This document shows, one piece after another, positions 1 to 6,497 of a stretch of 10,126 bases of DNA (positions are counted from its first letter, which is position 1; every line of letters starts with the position of its first letter). A model generated the notes under the pieces. The model saw only the letters and a program-made list of their open reading frames with translations. It searched no databases and had not been told where the DNA came from. Made by a program: the position numbers and the translations under genes. The stretch spans positions 1 through 10,126 of the forward strand of contig JASHTI010000045.1 in the NCBI GenBank assembly GCA_030040625.1, read 5' to 3'. The DNA comes from Thermoplasmata archaeon (lineage in GTDB: Archaea > Thermoplasmatota > Thermoplasmata > Lutacidiplasmatales > UBA184).

Positions 1-5
1 GGTCC

Positions 6-578
6 GTGCGGCTCACGGTCGAGCTCGAGGGTAGGCCGACCGTCGTCGACGTCGCCGACGACCTGTCGAGCGTCGAGGTCGGGGGCCGGCGCTGCTCGGT
101 CCGCGTCGTCGACCGGGGGCCGGACCGGGTCGAGCTGGAGATCGGCGGGGAGACGGTCGTCCTCCGCGGTTGGCCGGAGGGCCAGGCGGCCCCGACCGGA
201 CCGGTCGACGTCAACGGCGAGCGCCGGACCGCGCAGCTCCGGCTCGAGTCCCGGGGGATCCGTCCGTCCGGCGGGGCCGTGGCCGGGACGCCGTCGCCCG
301 GCGGCGTTGCCCCAACGGCGACGCCCGTGCCGGCCGGCGCCGCGGTGGTCGTCCCTCCGATGCCGGGCCGGATCGTCGAGGTCCGCGTCACCGAGGGAGC
401 CACCGTCGCGGCGGGCGCGGTGCTGCTCGTGGTCGAGGCGATGAAGATGCGGAACGAGATCGCCGCGCCGATCGGCGGGACGGTCCGCGACCTGCGCGCC
501 CGCGAGGGCGCCAGCGTTCGCGCCCGAGAGCCGCTGCTCACGATCGTGCCCGCGTCGGCGGAGGGCGCCGCCCGCTAG
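6..578 (+). CDS. Biotin carboxyl carrier protein (biotinyl domain subunit of an acyl-CoA or pyruvate carboxylase)
   Basis: This 190-residue protein carries covalently bound biotin between the carboxylase and transferase sites of a biotin-dependent carboxylase (acetyl/propionyl-CoA, pyruvate or oxaloacetate type). The C-terminal biotinyl/lipoyl domain spans about residues 117-181 and contains the classic AMKM motif, with the biotin-accepting lysine at residue 147. Before it lies a Pro/Ala/Gly-rich flexible linker (about 84-116), and an N-terminal beta-rich region (1-80) like that of archaeal and bacterial decarboxylase gamma/carrier subunits. The GTG start at position 6 fits the usual family opening (MRLTVELEG), but the window begins only 5 bases upstream, so a slightly earlier start cannot be excluded. 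No ligase or carboxylase subunit is visible here; these would be expected to the left. The stop codon overlaps the stop of the convergent gene at 575-949. The biotinyl assignment is very sure; the parent enzyme is unknown. Confidence 0.93.
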   Translation: MRLTVELEGRPTVVDVADDLSSVEVGGRRCSVRVVDRGPDRVELEIGGETVVLRGWPEGQAAPTGPVDVNGERRTAQLRLESRGIRPSGGAVAGTPSPGGVAPTATPVPAGAAVVVPPMPGRIVEVRVTEGATVAAGAVLLVVEAMKMRNEIAAPIGGTVRDLRAREGASVRAREPLLTIVPASAEGAAR

Positions 579-949
579 CTCAGGGCAAGGACAAGGTGGC
601 CGCACGCCGGGCAGCGCCCGACGTCCGGCGGAAGGTCGGTCGCGCAGTAGATGCAGAACGGGACGGTCGTTCCGTCCTCCGAGGAGGCGATCGGCGGGCC
701 CGCCGGCGCCGGGGGCCCGTTGCTGGAGTGCGCGCCGACGCCGCTCGGGCCGCCGCCGGCCGCCGAGGCCGCCGGGCCGACCGGTCCGGGATTTCCCCGG
801 AACGCCCAGGTCAGCGAGAAGCTGACGAGGAACCAGGCGAAGAGGGCGTAGATCGCGTAGTAGGCGTAGCGCGGGTACCGGAACCAGATCACCAACGCAC
901 CCGCCGCGACGGCGACATTGACGACCGACAGCAGCGCCCCCCGCTGCAT
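575..949 (-). CDS. Small membrane protein with C-terminal zinc ribbon
   Basis: Predicted 124-residue protein of unknown function. Two hydrophobic segments, about residues 5-22 and 28-50, can form a membrane hairpin. A Pro/Gly/Ala/Ser-rich, probably disordered linker follows (about 52-90). The end is a compact zinc ribbon with Cys99, Cys102, Cys113 and Cys116 (CxxC, ten residues, CxxCGH). Such membrane-plus-zinc-ribbon proteins are common in archaea and mostly uncharacterised, so I give no function. The reading frame stays open further upstream to 1099, but that extension is basic and low in complexity and would overlap rtcB. I therefore chose the ATG at 949, directly before the first hydrophobic segment; a GTG at 955, two codons upstream, is equally possible. 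The gene is divergent from rtcB and convergent with the biotin carrier gene, with which it shares the CTAG of the two stop codons. Confidence 0.72.
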   Translation of the reverse strand: MQRGALLSVVNVAVAAGALVIWFRYPRYAYYAIYALFAWFLVSFSLTWAFRGNPGPVGPAASAAGGGPSGVGAHSSNGPPAPAGPPIASSEDGTTVPFCIYCATDLPPDVGRCPACGHLVLALS

Positions 950-1062
950 GCCCACCGAGGCTCCGAAGGGGGGCACCGCTACTTTGACTTTCGCATGCCG
1001 ACCGCGGAGCCCCGGCGGGCCGGGGACGACCGTTTTGTAGCCCGCCCTGCCTGCCGCGGCTC
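950..1062. promoter_or_regulatory. Divergent intergenic region upstream of rtcB and the zinc-ribbon gene
   Basis: This 113-base gap is one of only two places where genes diverge. It holds two local dips in an otherwise GC-saturated sequence. One is a T-rich TATA-like stretch at 1033-1039 (ttttgta) on the rtcB side. The other, at 979-993, read on the minus strand (gaaagtcaaagtag), lies 30-40 bases before the zinc-ribbon gene. I infer that the gap carries both promoters. No clear palindromic operator was seen. Confidence 0.45.
1031..1040 (+). promoter_or_regulatory. Putative TATA box of rtcB (leaderless spacing)
   Basis: The sequence cgttttgtag is the most AT-rich stretch upstream of rtcB. Its centre lies about 27 bases before the GTG start at 1063. 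Archaeal TATA boxes usually sit about 26-27 bases upstream of the transcription start, so transcription may begin at the start codon itself, giving a leaderless mRNA. The absence of a Shine-Dalgarno sequence before the GTG agrees with this. It is a single weak match, so the call is tentative. Confidence 0.4.
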
Positions 1063-2514
1063 GTGGCCAAGGTCCCGGCGCTCGTCGCGCTCGACGCATT
1101 CACCTACGAGATCCCCCGCGAGGAGGTCCCGGGGATGCGCGTCCCCGGCCGGCTCTTCTCCAACTCCGCGCTCCTGGAGGGGGTCGCCGGCGACCCGTCG
1201 CTCCTTCAGCTCGCCAACGTCGCCACGCTGCCGGGGATCGAGCAGAACGCGCTGGCGATGCCCGACATCCACTTCGGCTACGGCTTCCCCGTCGGCGGGG
1301 TCGCCGCGTTCGATCTCGCGGAGGGGATCGTCTCGCCGGGCGGGATCGGCTACGATATCAACTGCGGGGTCCGGCTGCTCCGGACCCGGCTGACCGTCGA
1401 CGAGGTGCGCCCGCGTCTCGGCGAGCTCACCGAGCGCCTGTACCGGGAGGTGCCGAGCGGCGTCGGCTCGCGCGGCGGGCTCGCCCTGAGTCCGGCGGAC
1501 GTCGAGGCGGTGCTCCTGGGTGGCGCCGCCTGGGCCGTCGAACGGGGCGAGGGGACCCCGGAGGACCTGCGGGTCCAGGAAGAGGGGGGCCGTCTGGCCG
1601 GTGCCCTGCCCGGCGAGGTCTCGGAGTCGGCCCGCAAGCGCGGGCTGCGCCAGCTCGGGACCCTCGGCTCGGGGAATCACTTCCTGGAGGTCCAGGCGGT
1701 CGACGAGATCTTCTTCCCGGAGTTCGCCGCCGCCCTGGGGCTCGCCCCGCGCCAGGTGGTCGTCATGCTGCATACCGGCTCGCGGGGCCTGGGCCACCAG
1801 GTCGCGACCGACTTCGTCCGGCGGATGGACGAGCGGCTGCGGAACGAAGGGGTCCAGCTCGTCGACCGGCAGCTCTCCTGCGCGCCGATCGCCTCCGAGG
1901 ACGGGCAGCGCTACCTCGGGGCGATGGCGGCGGCCGCCAACTTCGCCTGGGCGAACCGCCAGGCGATCACCGCGGCGGTGCGCCGGGGCTTCGCGGCGGT
2001 CTTCGGCCGGTCCGCCGAAGAGCTGGGGATCGACGTCATCTACGACGTCGCGCACAACATCGCCAAGACCGAGGCGCACCGCGCGAACGGCGGCACCAAG
2101 CGCGTCCTGGTGCACCGCAAGGGGGCCACCCGGGCGTTCCCGGCCGGCCGGGAGGAGGTGCCGTCGCCGTACCGGTCCTACGGGCAGCCGGTCCTCATCC
2201 CCGGGGATATGGGGACGGCGAGCTACGTCCTCGCCGGGCTGCCCGGGTCGATGGAGCGCTCCTTCGGCTCCTCGTGCCACGGCGCCGGGCGGCGCCTGAG
2301 CCGCAGCGCGGCGGTGCGCACGTTCCGGTTCGATGAGGTGACGCACCGCCTCGCGGAACGCGGGATCGTTGTGCGGTCGGCGACGCGCGAGGGCGTCACG
2401 GAGGAGGCCCCCGGGGCCTACAAGGACGTCGAGCAGGTCGTGCGGGTCGCCGAGGGTGCCGGTCTCAGCCGGCGCGTGGTCCGGCTCCTCCCGCTCGGGG
2501 TCGTCAAGGGCTGA
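1063..2514 (+). CDS. rtcB: tRNA-splicing ligase RtcB (GTP-dependent 3'-5' RNA ligase)
   Basis: RtcB joins RNA 2',3'-cyclic phosphate or 3'-phosphate ends to 5'-OH ends using GTP and Mn2+. In archaea it seals tRNA exons after intron removal. At 483 residues the protein is full length for the family. Signature motifs are present in order: DIHFGYGFPVGG (from 68), GGIGYDINCGVR with Asp98 and Cys101, GSGNHFLEVQ with Asn205 and His206, HTGSRGLGH from His237, DVAHNIAK with His331, HRKGATRAFP, PGDMGTASYV, and SSCHGAGR with His406, the residue that receives GMP. The spacing matches the Pyrococcus enzyme (Asp95, Cys98, His203, His234, His329, His404) with a constant shift of two or three, so the enzyme should be active. 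No intein is present. The GTG at 1063 opens two residues before the expected N-terminal strand and fits a leaderless transcript. No archease (RtcB activator) gene is adjacent. It converges on the sedolisin gene. Confidence 0.97.
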   Translation: MAKVPALVALDAFTYEIPREEVPGMRVPGRLFSNSALLEGVAGDPSLLQLANVATLPGIEQNALAMPDIHFGYGFPVGGVAAFDLAEGIVSPGGIGYDINCGVRLLRTRLTVDEVRPRLGELTERLYREVPSGVGSRGGLALSPADVEAVLLGGAAWAVERGEGTPEDLRVQEEGGRLAGALPGEVSESARKRGLRQLGTLGSGNHFLEVQAVDEIFFPEFAAALGLAPRQVVVMLHTGSRGLGHQVATDFVRRMDERLRNEGVQLVDRQLSCAPIASEDGQRYLGAMAAAANFAWANRQAITAAVRRGFAAVFGRSAEELGIDVIYDVAHNIAKTEAHRANGGTKRVLVHRKGATRAFPAGREEVPSPYRSYGQPVLIPGDMGTASYVLAGLPGSMERSFGSSCHGAGRRLSRSAAVRTFRFDEVTHRLAERGIVVRSATREGVTEEAPGAYKDVEQVVRVAEGAGLSRRVVRLLPLGVVKG

Positions 2515-2533
2515 AGGCGCTCCGGCGCGCCAC

Positions 2534-2552
2534 GGGCCGGTCCTACCGGCCC
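2534..2552. terminator. Hairpin between convergent rtcB and sedolisin genes
   Basis: A perfect 8-bp inverted repeat (gggccggt / accggccc, arms 2534-2541 and 2545-2552) with a 3-base loop lies 20 bases past the rtcB stop and spans the stop codon of the opposing sedolisin gene. It has no adjacent T-run on either strand, so it is not a classic intrinsic terminator. Archaeal termination relies more on U-tracts. It may instead stabilise the 3' ends of both transcripts or separate the convergent units. The high GC content makes chance hairpins likely. Confidence 0.35.
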
Positions 2553-5500
2553 TTCGAACGCGGTCGGGTCGCCCAGACGAAGAACCCCGCGAGCCCCAGG
2601 CCGGCGGCCCCCCCCACGACGAGGACCCAGAGCGGGCCGACCGCGGGGGTGCTCAGCACGACCAGCGTCCAGCGGCAGGTCGCCGTCTCATTGGCGGCAT
2701 CCGTGACGACGACCGACGCCTGGTACGTGCCGGGCGTCGTGAGCGCGACGGTGACGTTCTCGGTCGTCGCCGTCCCGCCGTCCGGGAGCGTCCAGGCGTA
2801 GGTGTACGGGGGCCCGTCCCCGCCGACCGGCCCCGGCCGCAGCGTGGCGCTGAAGAGCGCGGTGCCGGTCTCCCGCGTCCCCCCGCAGCCGGCGAGCGTG
2901 AGCGTGGGGTTCACCTGGACGGCGGCGAGCCGGTCGGCGACGTCGTCGAAGCCGTCGTACAGTCGGGCGACGACGGTGAAGGCGCCGGTCGCGTAGTAGA
3001 CGTGGCTCACCGACGCGCCGCTCGCGCTGTCGCCGTCCCCGTAGCGCCAGGAGACCGTGGAGACCTCCGGACCGCTGGCCGTGGCGGTGCCGGTGATCGA
3101 CAGCGGGGCGACGCCCACGGCCGGGTAGACCGAAGTGGCGAGCTGGAGGGCGTCGGCCGCCGGCACGAAGCCGGCCGCCTCGGTCGCGAAGAAACCGGGG
3201 AGCGTGATCGGGACGTAGGCGAGGTCGGTCAGGTGGCTCGTCGACAGCGCGACCGAGGCCGCGAGCGTGTCGTCGGCGAGCAGGTCGCTCCCGGCGAAAT
3301 AGGTCTCGTTCGCGTGCGCGCCGTAGGCCCGGGCGCCGTTGCCGAGGTTCCAGACGATCGTCGACCCGCCGAGCGCCCCGGCGGGGCCGACGGCCGTGGC
3401 GTTCCAGGCGACGGTCGCCGCTGACGAGACGTTCACCGCCGGGGTCACCGTGCCGACGAGGCCGACCGGCGAGCCGCCGCTCGGCACGACGTCGAGCAGG
3501 AACGCCTCGCTGGCGTTGCCGTCGCCGGCGTCCGAGAGGTCGGCGATCGCGACGTACTCGCCGACGTGCTCGTAGGTGGTGGCGACGGAGGCGCCGGTCG
3601 TGTGCTGCCCGTTGCCGAAGCGCCAGAGGGTGTTGGCGGCGTCGGCGTCGTCGCCGCCGCGGGCCGTCGCCGTGAAATCGACGGTCAGCGGCGCGGTGCC
3701 GGTCATCGTCGAGGCCGAGAACGTCGCCCGGAGCGCCGGGGCGACCGTCACGTTCACCGTCGCCGACGCCTCGTCCCCGCTCGTGTCGTTGTCCCACTCC
3801 TCGACGGTGTAGTTGCCCGCCGTCGGGAAGATCGCGCAGCCGCAGGCGCCCGGGTACGGGTCCGAGGAGCGGAGGGTCACCTGGGCGGCCAGACCCGAGG
3901 GGGCGGTGGTGCCGCCGCTGATGCGGAAGAGCGACGGGAAGTCGGCCGGGGCGTCGCGGACCGCCGGCGTGCCGTTCGGTACGACGGTCAGCGGGGCGCT
4001 CGGGTTGCCGCAGTTCGGCATCGCCGCCCCGCCGACGGCAATCGCGACGCGGGCGCTCGCCGCGCCGTCCGGCGGGGTGCCGGCGTCCCGCGCGACGACC
4101 TCCGCGCAGAAGCCGCCGGCGGCCGGGTAGGCGTAGCTGAGCGACGCCGCGCTCTGGTTGTCGGCGAACGCGCCGTCGCCGAACGAGAAGTTGTACAGGT
4201 ACGGAGCCGTGCCGCCGCTGGCGGTCGCGGTGAACGTCACCGTCCCTCCGACGAGCGGGCTGGCGGTGTTCGCGCCGAGGCCGACCGTCAGCGGTCCCCC
4301 GCCCCCGACGACGATGACGACCGGGGGCGAGGTCGCCATCGCCGCGCTCGAGTCGACGACGTACGCCTGCGCCGAATAGACGCCCGGTCGGGTGAACGTG
4401 TGGCTCGTCCGCCCGGCGAGGACGGTCGACGCGTTGCCGTCGCCGAAGTCGATCCCCTCGAGGGCGTAGCTGCCGGTTCCACCGGAGGCGGTGACCGCGA
4501 ACTGCACGGTCAGCGGGGCGGCCCCGAATCGCGGGGAGGCGTAGACGAGCGTGCCGAGACCGGAGAACGCCGTCACGCCGGCGTTGAGCCCCGGCAGCAG
4601 GGCGCCGACGATCGGCGTTCCGATGCCGGTCACCGGGTCCCAGCCGGTCGTGGTGGCGTAGCCGTTGCTGCCCGAGGTGATGTCGTGGAAGTCGGTCGCG
4701 TAGTCGGCGGAGTCGAGGACCGCGTAGAGCGCGGGGTTGAGCAGTCCCAGGGCGGCCCCGTGAAGCTGGTCGCCGATGGCGGCGATACCGGCCCAGATCG
4801 GGGTGGCGATGCTGGTGCCGGCCTCGCCCCCGAACCCGCCGTCGTAGAAGACGAGCCGCGAGCTGGCCGAGCCGACGATCGACACGTCCGGAACGCCCCG
4901 GCCCCGGTCCGCCCGGGTGCCGGGACCGACCTGCCAGTACGGGCGGGGGAGGATCGAGAAGCCCCCGCCCGAGCCGCCGCCGTTGTCGCAGGTCGACTCG
5001 TTGCCGCTCCAGGCGACCTCGCTGGCGTATGTCCCGTTCGCGCTCGTCGTGAGCTGGGTCGCGCCGACGCCCGTCACGAACGCGCTCGAGGCCGGATAGT
5101 TGGTGGCGACCCCGGTCGTCCCGTCCGCCGCGCCGCAGTCGCCGCTGGCGGCGAAGGCGCTGATCCCCTCCACGGCGGCGAGCTGGAGGATGGGGCTCAG
5201 AATGTCGAAGGAGCCATCGCTGGACGCGTTGCAGGCGATCGGCGGGCACGGCGGGGTGCCGCCGTCGAAGATGCCGACCTCCGGTTCCCCCCAGCTCATC
5301 GATAGCACATTCGCCGCGCCGTGCGCGACGACCCAGTCGATCGCGAAGTACAGCCCGGCGCCGGCGTTCGGCGAGAAGACCATCTGGATCGCGGCGCCGG
5401 GGGCGGCGGCGTGGGCCCACTCGACGTCGATCGTCTCCTCCACCCCCCACGCGGGGTTCGTCCCGCTGGCGTTCAGGTTCGCGCTGGTCGGCACCGGATA

Positions 5501-6418
5501 GCGGAAGCTGAGGCCGGTCGTCGGCAGGCCCTCGGCGGAGCTGAACGCGCTGAAGTCGGTCGCCAGCGCGTTCTGCGGCACGCTGGAGGAGTAGGCGTCG
5601 AAGATCGCGATCGTCTCGCCGGAGCCGTTGGTGCCGTTGGCCGCGAGGTCCGCGTAGTCGTAGGCGCGGGCGATCATGCAGGGCGAGAAGTAGCCGTACG
5701 AGCGGCCGCAGCTGCCCGCGGCGCCTCCGCTCGGGCCGGCGACCGGGGCGGCCGGCGCGAGGCCGGACGCCGGGACGAAGTCGCCGACGTCGCCGAGGCC
5801 GAAGACGCCGGCCCAGGGCGCGACCTCCGGTAGGGTCGCCGCCGTCGGGTGGGCGAGGAACTCCGCGCCGTCGGCGGTCCGGTAGACGTCCAGGGCGGTG
5901 CCGAACGCCTCGGCGACGGAGGGCCCCGGTCCCTCGACCGACAGCAGGAGGCCGTCCGGGTTGGCGGTCACCCCGAGACCGAAGCCGGCGAAGTACGCCC
6001 GGGCCTCCGCGAGCGCCTGCGCTCCGGCGCCGAACCGCGCGTCCGCGGCGGCGGGCGACAGGAAGTTCCGATAGAGCGGCGTCCCGGGAACCTGAGTGGC
6101 GTTCACGTAGGCGGCGAGCCCGGCCGGGTCGCGCGAGGCGAGCGCGACGTCGACGCTCAGCGACTCGTTCGCGGGCACCGACCCCACCTCCGTGACCCCG
6201 GTCGCCGGGGCATAGGCGGGGGCCACGCGAAGCTCGGTCGTCGGCGAGGGACTCCACGGATGGCCGTCGACCGGGGCTCCTCCGCCCGCGGGACCGGCGA
6301 GGCTGGTCGGCCCGGTCCGGAGGGCGCCCGCACTCGACACGAGGATGAGGGCGAGCACCGCCGCCCTCGCCCAGCGCCCTGGCGAGCGTCGCCGCATCCT
6401 ACGTCCGAGGCGAGGCAC
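2543..6418 (-). CDS. Secreted, membrane-anchored sedolisin (S53) serine-carboxyl peptidase with PKD-like repeats
   Basis: Extracellular endopeptidase of the sedolisin/kumamolisin family, typically active at acid pH, predicted to face outward and degrade proteins. It is 1291 residues from the GTG at 6418; an ATG at 6397 (residue 8) directly before the basic n-region is a serious alternative start. Order of parts: signal peptide (about 8-32); pro-kumamolisin activation domain (about 75-215); catalytic domain (about 235-615) with Glu327 and Asp331 in VEETIDVEW, oxyanion Asp427 in AASGDCG, and nucleophile Ser536 in GTSIATP; Ca2+-site motifs HDITSGSNG (Asp579) and GWDPVTG (Asp594). About seven PKD/Ig-like repeats follow (620-1255), with FGDG or related turns near 658, 747, 935, 1026 and 1127. 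A transmembrane helix (about 1262-1283) and a short basic tail end the protein. Twelve cysteines, all predicted outside, and many N-x-S/T sequons suggest disulfides and glycosylation. All catalytic residues are present. It is divergent from the M50 protease gene. Confidence 0.95.
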   Translation of the reverse strand: MPRLGRRMRRRSPGRWARAAVLALILVSSAGALRTGPTSLAGPAGGGAPVDGHPWSPSPTTELRVAPAYAPATGVTEVGSVPANESLSVDVALASRDPAGLAAYVNATQVPGTPLYRNFLSPAAADARFGAGAQALAEARAYFAGFGLGVTANPDGLLLSVEGPGPSVAEAFGTALDVYRTADGAEFLAHPTAATLPEVAPWAGVFGLGDVGDFVPASGLAPAAPVAGPSGGAAGSCGRSYGYFSPCMIARAYDYADLAANGTNGSGETIAIFDAYSSSVPQNALATDFSAFSSAEGLPTTGLSFRYPVPTSANLNASGTNPAWGVEETIDVEWAHAAAPGAAIQMVFSPNAGAGLYFAIDWVVAHGAANVLSMSWGEPEVGIFDGGTPPCPPIACNASSDGSFDILSPILQLAAVEGISAFAASGDCGAADGTTGVATNYPASSAFVTGVGATQLTTSANGTYASEVAWSGNESTCDNGGGSGGGFSILPRPYWQVGPGTRADRGRGVPDVSIVGSASSRLVFYDGGFGGEAGTSIATPIWAGIAAIGDQLHGAALGLLNPALYAVLDSADYATDFHDITSGSNGYATTTGWDPVTGIGTPIVGALLPGLNAGVTAFSGLGTLVYASPRFGAAPLTVQFAVTASGGTGSYALEGIDFGDGNASTVLAGRTSHTFTRPGVYSAQAYVVDSSAAMATSPPVVIVVGGGGPLTVGLGANTASPLVGGTVTFTATASGGTAPYLYNFSFGDGAFADNQSAASLSYAYPAAGGFCAEVVARDAGTPPDGAASARVAIAVGGAAMPNCGNPSAPLTVVPNGTPAVRDAPADFPSLFRISGGTTAPSGLAAQVTLRSSDPYPGACGCAIFPTAGNYTVEEWDNDTSGDEASATVNVTVAPALRATFSASTMTGTAPLTVDFTATARGGDDADAANTLWRFGNGQHTTGASVATTYEHVGEYVAIADLSDAGDGNASEAFLLDVVPSGGSPVGLVGTVTPAVNVSSAATVAWNATAVGPAGALGGSTIVWNLGNGARAYGAHANETYFAGSDLLADDTLAASVALSTSHLTDLAYVPITLPGFFATEAAGFVPAADALQLATSVYPAVGVAPLSITGTATASGPEVSTVSWRYGDGDSASGASVSHVYYATGAFTVVARLYDGFDDVADRLAAVQVNPTLTLAGCGGTRETGTALFSATLRPGPVGGDGPPYTYAWTLPDGGTATTENVTVALTTPGTYQASVVVTDAANETATCRWTLVVLSTPAVGPLWVLVVGGAAGLGLAGFFVWATRPRSKGR

Positions 6419-6497
6419 CGACCATCCCCTTTGCGGGCGCCGGCCGCCGCGGCGCGAGAGCTCATAACCCGGACCCGGGCTTGGGACCGAGGCCCCG
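6419..6497. promoter_or_regulatory. Divergent intergenic region between the sedolisin and M50 protease genes
   Basis: This 79-base gap must hold the start signals of two divergently transcribed protease genes. On the plus strand ctcataac (6461-6468) is TATA-like, its centre about 33 bases before the M50 start. On the minus strand gcaaagg (6428-6434) is the only AT-richer patch, about 34 bases before the alternative sedolisin ATG at 6397. Between them lies a perfect 10-bp palindrome, cgccgcggcg (6445-6454). These assignments are inference; in DNA this rich in G and C a short CG palindrome may be chance. Confidence 0.4.

Noticed and set aside
950..1099. N-terminal extension of the zinc-ribbon protein
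   Set aside because: It would overlap the rtcB start, is basic and low in complexity, and crosses the probable promoter region.
3000..4500. Tandem DNA repeats within the sedolisin stalk
   Set aside because: The PKD-like units are repeats at the protein-fold level only; I saw no near-identical DNA repeats that would mark recent duplication.
2688..6257. Very long alternative open frame (1189 codons) on the same strand as the sedolisin gene, and open plus-strand frames such as 3566-5305
   Set aside because: The proteins are Arg/Gly/Asp-rich with no domains. They arise because GC-rich codons rarely make stop codons in the other frames; the sedolisin frame has full domain support.
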